This document shows, in pieces, positions 1 to 9,610 of a DNA stretch of 64,000 bases. The stretch's first letter is position 1, and every line of letters starts with the position of its first letter. A program made the position numbers and the translations under genes. The notes under the pieces were generated by a model. It worked only from the letters and a program-made list of their open reading frames with translations, was not told the DNA's origin and did no database searches. The stretch lies in assembly GCA_009667805.1 (NCBI GenBank), contig CM019064.1, positions 111,636,328-111,700,327 of the forward strand, read 5' to 3'. The stretch comes from Leptobrachium leishanense (Eukaryota > Chordata > Amphibia > Anura > Megophryidae).

Positions 1-877
1 AACAGCAGGGCATTTTGGAAACTTTTCACTGCTTTTCGATGTTCTCTGAATAAATGAACCGTTGCTTCTCTATGGGGGATTTCACTGACGTCGAACACCA
101 CCGTACGTACCAGGCAATTCGGCAAAATTTGGCGAACTGCCTGCTCTCTGAATAGCCGAATGGCCCAAAATGTCACCGTACGCTGAATTATTATTATTAT
201 TTTTTATTCAAAGCAGAGCAACAAGGGTACATTTGACTGGACATTATGCAATAGTATCCACCACTCCTAAACATGTGCATAGTACATTGCAACATATAAA
301 GTCATTAACAAGAACCACACAACCCCGCAGAACTTGGGTTCGGATCAGGGTACTGAGAGTGTACGGATCAGGTTGGAAGTACTGAAAAGAAAAATAAGAC
401 CGCTACACAGCCCTTGGCCCGGGTGTACCCCCACGGACTAGTACTGGGAGGCGGGTGAAGCCCGTCCTCCAGGCACTGCATCTAGGTATCAAAAGGGCGG
501 GGAACAGCCGATCTACCAATAGCCCATCGGGTACCGTGGAGGCAGACAGAAAAAAAAGGTGGGGGGGTTCTGAAACAATGGGGGAGGTGGTGGTTGTCAA
601 CTATAAAGGTAGAGAGGAAAGAGATAACAGAACAAGAGGGGGTGAGAGGAAGGGGCAAAGAAAGAGAAGAGGAGCGTAGAAAATGATCAAGAGAGGAAAG
701 AGGACAAGAAGCTAGTGAGCTATAGGAGGGAGAGTATGAGAAGTGAGTTCTGGGGAAGGGGAGCGATAAATAAAGAAGAGAAAAGAGAAGAAAAAAAGGG
801 GGGGCAGGGGAGCGTACGCTGAGTTTCAGTGTCCGGTTACATTTTGGCGACATTTTGGACCTGTATGAATAACCCCT
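1..877. mobile_element. MITE (GGGGTTATTCA family), left part outside the window
   Basis: This is the right part of a non-autonomous DNA transposon. Its right end reads TGAATAACCCCT at 866-877, the inverse of the AGGGGTTATTCAG terminus of the complete copy at 35246-36024. The internal text (CTCTGAATAGCCGAATGGCC near 150; a CATTTTGG-rich stretch near 840) recurs at 23653-24400 and 35246-36024. The copy is interrupted by an insertion at 187-812. No coding capacity is visible. The family assignment rests on alignment by eye. Confidence 0.7.
187..812 (-). mobile_element. Retroposed insertion with 10-bp target duplication
   Basis: The sequence CGTACGCTGA occurs at 177-186 and again at 813-822 and brackets 626 bp that is foreign to the surrounding MITE. 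The left end is a T-rich ATTATTATT tract, as expected for the A-rich tail of a LINE or SINE inserted on the minus strand. The interior is strongly purine-rich on the plus strand (about 600-810). No protein domain or Pol III promoter was recognised, so the family is unknown. Confidence 0.6.
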
Positions 878-1157
878 AGTATTAAAAAGTCCCCCCCCTC
901 TTTTGCCCTTAAATAACTGAGCACAGACTGCTGACAACATCTGCCTAATTCTTTTTCTTCTGTTTTTTTTATAGATCTGGTGTAAATACTCACCTTTCCC
1001 CCTTCGGCGCACGGTGCTCCTCCCCCTCAGCTCATTACTTCCAAAATGCAGAAGCCATTGCAGCTATCTAACACAATTTGTATATGTATGCAACGTAAAT
1101 TACGTATGCCTTGCAAATTGTGCATGTCTCGGACGTTTCATAACGCCTGCACAGAAC

Positions 1158-1832
1158 TGAAAGAGAATCAGGCCAGAAGATGGTCGCCATTATGAGCCAG
1201 GCGGCCATCTTTTTCAGAATATTGGTTGACTTGAAAATAACTAGGTAGATTTTAGCTGAAACTAGAATGAAGCTTACATAGAATCTTAGGAATGTGTTAG
1301 ATTAGCAGAGAAGCAATTAAAATTGAGGAAGATCCGGACCGTTCCTGGCACACAGGGACAGGATGAGAAATGGATACACCAAGGTAACAAAGGCCTGCAG
1401 TGAGACAAAGAAGAGCGTAGAAAACAGACCAGGTCTTATCTACAACAAATAAACAGGCTCTAGGGAGGTGGGCACAGGCCGGATTGAGCGTAGCAGCAAA
1501 TCATTTTCTGTCAAACTAACATGAAGCTTGCCAATTTACGGCCAATGTATGGAATGTCTTTGTAATTGACCAGGGGAGGTACTAACCCACGTGGGGTGGG
1601 ATAGTGTCACCGGGAGGTGGGTTAATTGGGATGTACCTAATTATGTATTCAGGGTATAAGACCCCTTGTCGGGGTGAGTTCGGGGCTCACTCTTTGCGAT
1701 TCAATCCTGTGTGAGCATTCTGTGTGACGTCACAATAAAGTTTGCCTTTCCTGAAGAGACTCGTGTTCAGACAATCCTTGCTCGTGTCCGGTCCGGCCTC
1801 GTCCCGAGTGAACCAAGTGGATTCCGGTAACA
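1158..1832 (+). repeat. 5' LTR of the endogenous retrovirus
   Basis: It starts TGAAAGAG and ends GGTAACA, with the canonical TG...CA ends. It aligns without gaps to the 3' LTR at 10489-11163, with roughly 22 substitutions. It contains a TATA-like box and a poly(A) signal in the expected order, so U3, R and U5 are all present. It is preceded by GAAC, which is repeated after the 3' LTR. Confidence 0.95.
1655..1739 (+). promoter_or_regulatory. LTR core promoter and poly(A) signal
   Basis: A TATAA sequence at about 1655 is followed by a perfect CRE-type palindrome TGACGTCA at 1725-1732 and by AATAAA at 1734-1739. The same three signals are conserved in the 3' LTR. The spacing fits a Pol II start about 25-30 bp after the TATA box, with R containing the poly(A) signal. 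Function is inferred from motif and position only. Confidence 0.6.
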
Positions 1833-1837
1833 TTTCT

Positions 1838-1848
1838 TGGGGGCTCGT
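1838..1848 (+). other. Primer binding site, tRNA-Pro type
   Basis: TGGGGGCTCGT lies 5 nt downstream of the 5' LTR end. It is the complement of the CCA end of proline tRNA, the primer class used by murine leukaemia virus-type gammaretroviruses. The match decays after about 11 nt, as GAGCC follows where the proline complement would continue. Confidence 0.75.
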
Positions 1849-2929
1849 GAGCCGGGATACGGGCCCTTGCCGGCACGGCAACGACTGCTGGACACTGTAG
1901 CGGTTGACTGCAGGTGCGAGTGATCCCGTCGGTTGGGCGTCCGATGAAGGTGAGCTGACATTTGCAGGCGCCAAGCAGGATTTCCTGTTCAGTGGACCTC
2001 ATCTCGTCCCAAACGGACCCCCGGCCCGGGAAGCTGGGACACCACCGAGTCTGAGGAAACAGCGAGCAGCGCGGCGATAGGTAAAGTGTCTTCTATGTTT
2101 GTATGTGTATCAGAGATACCGGTATAAAGGGAAATGTCCGACCATAGTCGGATAAGGAGACCCGCGGCCATGGTCTCATTGACATACCGAACCCGCCACC
2201 GACAGCACGGACAAGCAAAGGAGCCAGAGTGGCTAGCGCATGTCTGAACCCAGGGGATCGGATGTTAACCAAAGGATAGTTCTGTATAAGAGGGAGAGGG
2301 TAGCCACGTGGAGTTGCATAGTTGTAGTCAGTGTTTGTAAATAGAGCTTCTGCACGTGGACAAGGAAAGGAGGAGGGATTTCTGTGACTGGGCTGAGAGC
2401 CCTGAGTCAGTGCTAGTGTGTACGTCGTGTAGTGAAGGGGGCCAATTGAGGTCAGCGGTAGCTGCAGCGGAAGTGGTGCCGGGTGGGTAGATTACCCATA
2501 GGCAAATTGGAATTGCAGATGGGAGTGTTGTTATAGAACGGGGTGCACATAGTCACAAGCAGACAAGAGTTAGAGTTCAATCAATTGGGTATAAGGAGCC
2601 AAAAGGAGGGACGGCGTGCCCTCGGCTAGTAGAGAGAGTAGAACTATTCATGTATTGTTTTGTGCTGAATGTATCTGGTACAAGTATGTGCTGTGAATGC
2701 TGCTGTGAGTGGTGAGAGTGATTGTGCGCCTACTCGCCTAGCGAGGAAGCAAACTTGAAAGTGGACTCCTAAAGTACGTTTCCGGCTCAGGCGACTGCAG
2801 TCGGCTACTGACGGAGGAAGCGAATACGATATATATGAATTGTTGACTGAGTACCAGACAGTAAATTCAAGTGTTTCTGCTAAAAGTAATATCTGTATTG
2901 TGAGAAGGTTACCGCCCTTAAGAGTAACA
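1849..2929 (+). other. Retroviral leader between primer site and gag
   Basis: This is about 1.1 kb without a convincing gene. It should hold the packaging signal and a splice donor for env mRNA, but I could not assign either. The gag frame is open for about 30 codons upstream of the gag ATG without an ATG. Confidence 0.6.
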
Positions 2930-4768
2930 ATGGGCAACGGGTCGTCCAAACCCAAGAAGGTTAAGAAGGGTGAGACGCCCTTGGAGTATATGGTGCAGAA
3001 TTTTGAAGTGTTGTATGCAACACATGATTATGGTGTGGAATTGAGTAAAGAGAAGTTGAAATTAATGTGTACCATAGTATGGCCACTGCTGGTTCCAGAC
3101 TGGCCAGAGCAGGGGTCAATGGACCCGGAGTTAATACAGAAAGTGCATTCCCAAGTAACCGGGAAATGCAGACATCCTGAACAGTACCCATATATAGATA
3201 TATGGAGGTGTTGTGTAAAATATAAAAGTCATTTTATAATGATGGCGGGACAGAACAAGAGACAGGTACCCCCAAATAAAGAAGATAATGATGAAAAAGG
3301 GAAACCGGTGTTGGTAGAACATCCGGAGGAGATTGACTCCTTGCCCCCACCCTATCCATCATGTTATGGGGCAGATAGAGAAGCCTTGAGTGCCGCGGTT
3401 GCGCGGGCGGAGAGGGGGGAGCGGGCAGCTGCTATTTCCCGGCCGGCTCCCTCTGCTCCGGCACGCGGTATTGCGGAGGAAGACCAGGGGGCTGCGGGTG
3501 GAGGAGACAGAGAGGTCCCACCAGGAAGGATTGAAATGCCCGATGGGAACGTATATAAACTAGTAACCCCAGAGGACAGCCATGATGAGAGTGGAGATGT
3601 AAATCAAGGTGCCACCACTCGCACAGCGAACAATATACATAAACCCCGAGATCTATACCAGCACAACCCTAGCAAGAGTAAAATGCAACTGCCCCTGCGG
3701 GAGGTGCCAGGTCCTTTACTGGAGAACGGAGCACCTGGGCCAGTACAATACACATATGTCCCATTCACGACAACAGATCTAGCTAACTGGAAAACGCACA
3801 CACCACTGTATTCGACTAATCCCGCGGCAGTGGCCAGTATGATAGAGGCAGTCATGCTTACACATAACCCCACATGGGCAGATTGTCAGCAATTACTACT
3901 GACAATGTTTACAACTGAGGAAAAAGCCCGAATAAATAGTAGCGCGCAAAAAATTTTACTTGCCCAAGCCATAGAAGATAGCAAGCCCCAGCCTGAAGCG
4001 TGGGCAGAGGAACACTACCCCAAAACAGATCCCAAATGGCCATACAATACTGCTGAAGGCATTGCTCACCTACAGACTTACTGTACAGCGGTACTAATGG
4101 GTGTTAAAGCGGGAGGGAAGAAACCCACAAACATGGGGAAAATAGCGGATATTGTGCAAGATTCTAAAGAAACCCCAAGTGCATTTTTAGAAAGATTACT
4201 AGATGCATATAGGATGTATAGTCCTATTGACCCTGAAGATGGAGAATCAGAGGTGAAGAATCAGAGGTTAATTAATTCTTCTTTTGTGGGACACTCACAA
4301 AGGGACATATGGAATAAAATACAGAGAATAGATGGGTTTCTAGGTAAAGGTATTAGCGAATTGGTAGAAATTGCTAATAAAGTGTTTCATAATCAGGATC
4401 TGGAAGAAAAGCGGGAGGAGATAAGGAGACAAAAAGGGCATACAGGTGTGGTCGGTTATATGGGAAATGGCGGAGGAAGAGGTGCCCCGGAGAGAGGGAG
4501 AGCAAGGGGTCGAGGAGGTAGAGGTAGGGGAACCCCTAGGGAACCCCTGGGACCCAACCAGTGCGCATGGTGCCGGGGTGAAGGTCACTGGAAAAATGAT
4601 TGTCCAGCATTTTTAGCTAAATTTGGGGTACAGGGGGAGGCTGGGGAATCAGGAGGTCAAGCCTCCAATGGCCAGGTAACAAACGGCAGATATGAGAGAA
4701 ATGATGGTGCCGGTGCAGGGTTTGTTGGTCTGGCAGGAACGTCATTTGAAGGGCAGGGTGCATATTGA
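2930..4768 (+). CDS. gag: Gag polyprotein
   Basis: 612 codons from an ATG whose protein begins MGNGSSK, a classic N-myristoylation context; this fixes the start, although the frame is open further upstream. The matrix region is followed by a PPPY late-domain motif (about residue 140), which recruits budding machinery, and then a capsid-like region with a segment resembling the major homology region (about residues 410-440). The C-terminus is an Arg/Gly-rich nucleocapsid with one CCHC knuckle (Cys545, Cys548, His553, Cys558; spacing C-X2-C-X4-H-X4-C). The frame is intact and ends at UGA 4766-4768, with the protease in the same frame downstream. A single knuckle and a PPPY motif fit a gammaretrovirus-like Gag. 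Confidence 0.9.
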   Translation: MGNGSSKPKKVKKGETPLEYMVQNFEVLYATHDYGVELSKEKLKLMCTIVWPLLVPDWPEQGSMDPELIQKVHSQVTGKCRHPEQYPYIDIWRCCVKYKSHFIMMAGQNKRQVPPNKEDNDEKGKPVLVEHPEEIDSLPPPYPSCYGADREALSAAVARAERGERAAAISRPAPSAPARGIAEEDQGAAGGGDREVPPGRIEMPDGNVYKLVTPEDSHDESGDVNQGATTRTANNIHKPRDLYQHNPSKSKMQLPLREVPGPLLENGAPGPVQYTYVPFTTTDLANWKTHTPLYSTNPAAVASMIEAVMLTHNPTWADCQQLLLTMFTTEEKARINSSAQKILLAQAIEDSKPQPEAWAEEHYPKTDPKWPYNTAEGIAHLQTYCTAVLMGVKAGGKKPTNMGKIADIVQDSKETPSAFLERLLDAYRMYSPIDPEDGESEVKNQRLINSSFVGHSQRDIWNKIQRIDGFLGKGISELVEIANKVFHNQDLEEKREEIRRQKGHTGVVGYMGNGGGRGAPERGRARGRGGRGRGTPREPLGPNQCAWCRGEGHWKNDCPAFLAKFGVQGEAGESGGQASNGQVTNGRYERNDGAGAGFVGLAGTSFEGQGAY

Positions 4769-5353
4769 CACGGACCTGGGCCCATCCCGCTCGGTAATCA
4801 CGAGCCCACGGTAGGAGGTAAAGATGAAATTTTTATGGTCGATACCGGTGCCGAATATTCTGTCGTAACACAGCAAATTGCACCCCCAATGGGAAATGAG
4901 GTTGATATTATGGGAGCAATGGGGGTGTCCGCTAAATACCCCTTTCTTGCTTCTCGGAAATGTAGTGTGGGTGGGCATAATGTGGAACATGAATTTTTGT
5001 ATATGCCCGAATGTCCCATTGAGCTCCTGGGGCAGGATATCCTTTGCAAATTGCAAGCCCAAATTACATTTCTTCCCGGGGGTCACGCTAGACTAGACCT
5101 GCCGGAGAGTGGCAGCTCTACACGGCAGTACAGCCCAGCCATCCAGAATACACAACCTGTAAAAATTGCAGTGATTATGCCAAGAGAAGAAGAATGGTGC
5201 ACGGCACCAACCCCGCCGCCCGCCCCAGACCCGTACACACTACTTCTGGGAATCCCTGGAGTCTGGGCAGAGGAAAACTCGCCCGGACTAGCTGTAAATA
5301 TCCCTCCAGTGTACGTTGATTTAAAACCTGGTGCAACACCTGTGGCTTTTTAG
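4769..5353 (+). pseudogene. pro: Retroviral aspartic protease, in frame with gag
   Basis: The reading frame continues directly from gag after the UGA. An ATG-started stretch begins at 4835 with VDTGAEYS, the DTG catalytic motif of retroviral pepsins. LLGQDIL further on matches the second conserved protease motif. The arrangement resembles termination suppression between gag and pol in gammaretroviruses. The frame ends at TAG 5351-5353 and RT similarity resumes one frame over, so a +1 lesion near 5340-5350 separates protease from RT in this copy. Confidence 0.8.
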
Positions 5354-6390
5354 ACAATATCATATCCCACAAAAAGCCAAGCAGAATATCCAGACACATT
5401 TGCAAAGACTTAAAGACCACGGCATATTGAAATTCTGCGTGTCACCGTGGAACACACCCCTGTTACCAGTACTGAAAGAGGGCACACAAGAGTACCGCCC
5501 AGTCCAAGATTTACGGGCCATCAACGAAGCCACAGTAACTCTACACGTGGTTCCCAATCCATACAATTTATTGGCATTAATTCCCGGTGATACAAAATAT
5601 TACACGGTGCTTGATTTAAAAGATGCTTTCTTCTGCATCCGTCTGGCTCCAGCAAGCCAGCCCCTTTTTGCATTTCAGTGGGAGGAATCTACCACGAGAG
5701 CGCGCCATCAGATGACCTGGACACGCCTCGCTCAAGGTTTCAAAAACTCGCCCACAATTTTTGGATGCACGCTCAGCCAGGACCTCCTGTCCTTCAACGC
5801 TCAGCCAGACAAAGTTGCTTTACTACAGTATGTAGATGATTTATTACTGGCTTCTCCCACAGAAAAAGACTGTCTCTCCGCCACAAAAGCCCTGCTGCAT
5901 CTGCTGTGCCTTGCAGGTTACAGAGTGTCCAAAAAGAAAGCACAGACATGCAAACAAAGTGTAAAATATTTAGGTTTTCAATTAACGGGTACCAAGCGTG
6001 CATTGGGGGCAGAAAGAAAAGAAGCAGTATGCAGAATACCCCAACCAAAAACAAGGAGACAAGTCCATGAATTTCTAGGAGCTGCAGGCTTCTGCCGCCT
6101 GTAGATCCCCAACTTCGCAGATATTGCTAAGCCCCTTCATCAGGCCACCAAGGGGGGAGAGCATGACCCCTTCCTCTGGGAAGAAGAGCAAACAGCAGCC
6201 TTCCTGAAATTAAAGACTCTACTAATGGAAGCTCCAGCACTGGGACTGCCAGATCACGGCAAGCCCTTCCAGCTGTACGTGCATGAACACAATCAAACAG
6301 CTACAGGAGTGCTGATTCAGAACTTTGGCCCATGGCCAAGGCCTGTGGCCTACCTATCTAAACAACTTGACCCTGTGGGCCTGCGGCCTA
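5345..6390 (+). pseudogene. pol: Reverse transcriptase domain and connection (broken)
   Basis: The fingers/palm region is recognisable: EYRPVQDLRAIN, then VLDLKDAFF with the first catalytic Asp, then QYVDDLLLAS with the YVDD box (codons 5829-5840). An in-frame TAG at 6102-6104 stands in a motif where Trp is usual (CRL-stop-IPNFADIAKPL), and similarity continues in frame beyond it. The frame then shifts by +1 near 6380, after AYLSKQLDPV, and continues as the connection and RNase H. All RT motifs that I looked for are present, so the damage looks recent. Confidence 0.85.
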
Positions 6391-7215
6391 CCCCCATGCC
6401 TGAAAGCTGTGGCAGCCACTGCAATGCTAATAGCAGAAGCAGACAAGCTGACCCTTGGACAAGTTCGTCATGTCAAGGTACCACATGCTGTCAAAGCCCT
6501 GCTTGATGTAAAAGGAAGCTACTGGTTCAGCAACAGCCGGATGACAAAGTACCAAGCTATGATGTGTGAGAATCCACGGGTTCATTTGGACCTCATCGCT
6601 ACCCTAAACCCTGCTACTTTACTGCCTGACTGTGAAGAGGATCCAAATCATGAATGCCTCCAAGTCATGGAAGAAGTGTTCAGTAGCAGACCAGATTTGA
6701 AAGACGTACCCCATGACAAATACGATCTACAGTTATTCACTGATGGTAGCAGCTATATGGATGATTGGAAGAAAGTCTCCGGCTATGCAGTTGTCTCAGC
6801 AGAAGAAATTATCAAAGCAAATTCTTTACCAGGCCATACATCTGCACAACTGGCTGAAATAACAGCCCTAACCAGGGCTCTGGAAATCTCCGAAGGCAAA
6901 AGAGTAAATTTCTATACTGATTCCAAATATTCCTTTATGACTGTCCATGCACATGGTACACTCTACAAAGAAAGAGGCCTGCTTACTTCCTCAGGACAAC
7001 AAATCAAGTATGCAGCTGAAATCGCAGCCCTCCTAGAAGCTGTATGGAAACCAAGTGCTGTCAGTATTATGCACTGTCGTGGCCACCAGAAAGGTCATGA
7101 TGAAATCCCAAAAGGCAACAGGCGCGCTGACCAGGCTGCAAAAGCGGCTGCAAAACCATTGCTAACAACTGATGAAGCCGAGGTCCTGCTCTGCAAGCAA
7201 GAAGCTCAACCTCCC
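6380..7215 (+). CDS. pol: RNase H domain of pol
   Basis: In the +1 frame relative to RT, LPPCLKAVAATAML leads into the connection and then RNase H. The catalytic acidic residues are visible: FTDGSS (Asp), AEITALTRALE (Glu), FYTDSKYSF (Asp) and NRRADQAAK (Asp), with the HCRGH segment between the last two. The domain has the extended, gammaretrovirus-like form. It reads without interruption into the OGFr-like segment; a short linker with TTDEAEVLLC joins them. Confidence 0.85.
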
Positions 7216-7221
7216 ATGCCA

Positions 7222-7850
7222 AATTACGAATTCTACATGAATTGGAGAAAATTTGAACCGAAAGGCGAATTTATTGAAATTATTTTGCACAAATGGCACA
7301 ATGATTATGAACTATTAGAACTCAATCATGATTATATCCAATGGCTTTTCCCAACCCGGTCCCAAGGCCGAAATTTCTACTCCACTCCTCTGAACCCTCA
7401 AGAGACACGTCTTATGATTAACACCTCAGAAGTTCAGCAAAGACTCCGCAGAGCATACAAAATGATGCTAAAATTCTTCGGCGTAAAATTAATGGGGGAG
7501 TGTGGAGAAGATACAGAAGTAACCGAAGTTAAACGAGCAGAAAATTTTGCCTCACGTTTTGACAATCTAACAGCCAACCCTCATAATAATCTGAGGATCA
7601 CACGAATACTGCTGAGTTTGGGAGAATTGGGAGCAGAAGAATATCAAGCTCCGTTGGTGAGGTTCTTCCTCAAAGAGACCCTTATCAAAAACAAACTGCC
7701 AAGAATGAAGAAAAGTGTGATGAACTTTTCATACCAGCAGTGAGAGATTCACAGGAAAGACAAGATCTGCTGTTCTTTGCCTGGCGATACTATTTCCCAA
7801 AAGAAGAATTTGTCTGGGGAAACCATGGAGAATTGGCACGATACAAAGCA
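7222..7850 (+). pseudogene. OGFr-like domain inserted between RNase H and integrase
   Basis: About 210 residues after RNase H do not belong to any usual retroviral domain. They carry what I recognise as the conserved core of the opioid growth factor receptor family: FIEIILHKWHNDYELLE, NHDYIQWLFP, RLRRAYKMMLKFFG, NNLRITRILLSLGELG, QAPLVRFFLKETL, then AVRDSQERQDLLFFAW and FVWG in the next frame. The order and spacing follow the family domain as I know it. The segment is uninterrupted by introns and in frame with RNase H; a frameshift at about 7712-7721 moves its last ~45 residues into the integrase frame. Its place, RNase H / extra domain / integrase, is where dUTPase sits in non-primate lentiviruses. 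What it does for the virus is unknown. The identification is from memory of the family, not from a database search. Confidence 0.85.
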
Positions 7851-8810
7851 ATACCAGTGGTGGCTGCACTTCTACCAGCACCACTGAGTGAATGGACACC
7901 CGTATATTCAGAGAAGGAGAAGAAATGGTTATCAGAAGAACAAGGTGGATATGGAGAAGACGGATGGTTCCAGTTGGAAAACGGACAGATAGTCCTACCA
8001 GCAACATTAGCGCCTGAGATTGTGAGAACACTTCACGCAAGTACCCATGGAGGAAGAGAAATGATGGAACAACAGTTGGAGCCACATTTCTATGTGCCAG
8101 GACTGTCAGTAGTCTGCAAAGCAATAGCCCAGCAGTGCGTGACATGTGCCAAAAATAACCCGAGAACAGGCCCATCTCAACCTTCAGGGAAGAAGCCAAT
8201 CGGGCTATCCACAATGGCATCGTTACACATAGATTTCACAGTGTTGCCGCCCTGCAAAGGATACAAATATCTACTGGTAATGGTGTGTACCCTGACAGGA
8301 TGGGTAGAAGCTTTCCCGACGAGAACAGAGAAGACAGTGGAGGTGGTGAAAAGTCTGATGAAAGAAATAATACCACAATATGGACTTCCTCTCGAGATAG
8401 GGTCGGACAATGGCCCCGCATTCATACAGAACTGTTTACAACAGTTTGCCCGTCTGTTGGGCATTACCTGGAAGCTACATACTGCCTACAGGCCCCAAAG
8501 CTCGGAAAAAGTCAAAAGAATGAACCGCACCCTAAAAACTTTGATGTCCAAACTGTGCCAAGAGAGTGCTAAAGCTGACAAAGACCACAGTCGTGAGCAC
8601 CTGAGAGATTCAACTGAAAGCACCCAAAATATTCAACAAGTGGGTGTTTTGATGGACACAATAAGGCCTGACCATCCACCAACAGGGGAACAAAGGGATC
8701 CCCGGGGGATACCCCAAGGGTTATTTTTAGGGGCCCGGCACCAACCCTTGATCAACCGGAAATGTCTTTTGTTTTTGAAATTCCAGTGGGGAGGGATTGG
8801 GTTTATGTGA
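7851..8810 (+). pseudogene. pol: Integrase domain (catalytic Glu lost, C-terminus missing)
   Basis: The N-terminal zinc-binding HHCC elements are visible (LHASTHGG, then CVTCAKN), preceded by an N-terminal extension beginning LSEWTPVYS. The core has the first Asp at HIDF (8231-8233) and the second at GSDNGPAF (8406-8408). The codon 36 positions later, where the DD35E Glu belongs, is AAA (Lys, 8514-8516), so the active site is inactive here. After about 8560 the sequence no longer resembles an integrase C-terminal domain and runs in an apparently unrelated frame to 8810, overlapping env. A deletion is the simplest reading. Confidence 0.85.
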
Positions 8811-9610
8811 CTGTGAAAAGAATTGCCCAAGGGATTTTGACATTTGGGGCATTTGTGGTACTGATTTTGTACCTTGCAAACTTGATTTATGGACTCTCAC
8901 ATGGAGCATGCCCCAGGTGCCCAAGCACCACCAAGAAAGTGGATATCTCCCATATCTGGAATGGAACGCACCCGGTGATGGAGAACCGTACTATGTGGAG
9001 ACAGAAGCGAGAGGCGATATCCGAGATTATGCCAAGAGGACATTTACTTGTGCAATTTAAATATGACTACGCTAAAAAGTCTGGGCAAACCGCATGCTGG
9101 GTGTGTAGTAGACTGCACCCAGAGACAATTCATATACCATTTGCCTCTGTTCCAATGAATTTAAGTAAGTTTGCATCAGGAAATGTCACAATACACGCCT
9201 TCGATGCACCACGAGAAAAGCCAGAAGCATTTAGTCCCGGGTACCCCATAACAGTACCAGTGTACCCACCAGAATGGTGTTTTCAACTAGGACCAGATAG
9301 AGAATCAAATAACGAGGGTGGGGTGTGTTATTCAAGTAAGTTCAACTGGACATCATACATTTACACATTTAACACAAAGGAGCAGGCAAATTTTCTATAC
9401 ATACGATGTAGAAAGCTCACAAGCGATCAGGAGGAGGTGATTGCGAATGTGACGAATGGGAGACAGAGTGCACTGGATATGATGAAACGACTGAGACAAC
9501 TGATGATAGAAATATCAAAGGGAACACTACATTTGTCACCATTTATATTGAAGGGGGGTACCAGGTGTGTTGTGAAAGGGTGTGTTACACATGGGTACCA
9601 CCTACAATAA
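8762..9610 (+). pseudogene. env: Env leader and surface subunit (frameshifted at the end)
   Basis: The ATG-started frame begins with a ~20-residue cytoplasmic stretch and a hydrophobic segment (about residues 24-44). A basic RQKR motif follows at residues 80-83, and CWVC at residues 112-115. Several N-glycosylation sequons are present (NGTH, NRTM, NVTI, NWTS). CWVC resembles the CXXC thiol motif of gammaretroviral surface subunits. The long leader with a membrane segment, followed by a basic cleavage motif, resembles an uncleaved signal-anchor leader. Similarity leaves this frame near 9530-9545 and continues in the +2 frame, so the last ~20 codons to the TGA at 9608-9610 are out of frame. Confidence 0.8.

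Noticed and set aside
482..1012. 176-codon minus-strand ORF
   Set aside because: It is pyrimidine-rich low-complexity sequence spanning an insertion boundary, with no domain.
7222..7743. The OGFr-like stretch as an unrelated host exon lying by chance in the provirus
   Set aside because: It is in frame with RNase H, lies exactly between two pol domains, and shows no introns or flanking duplication.
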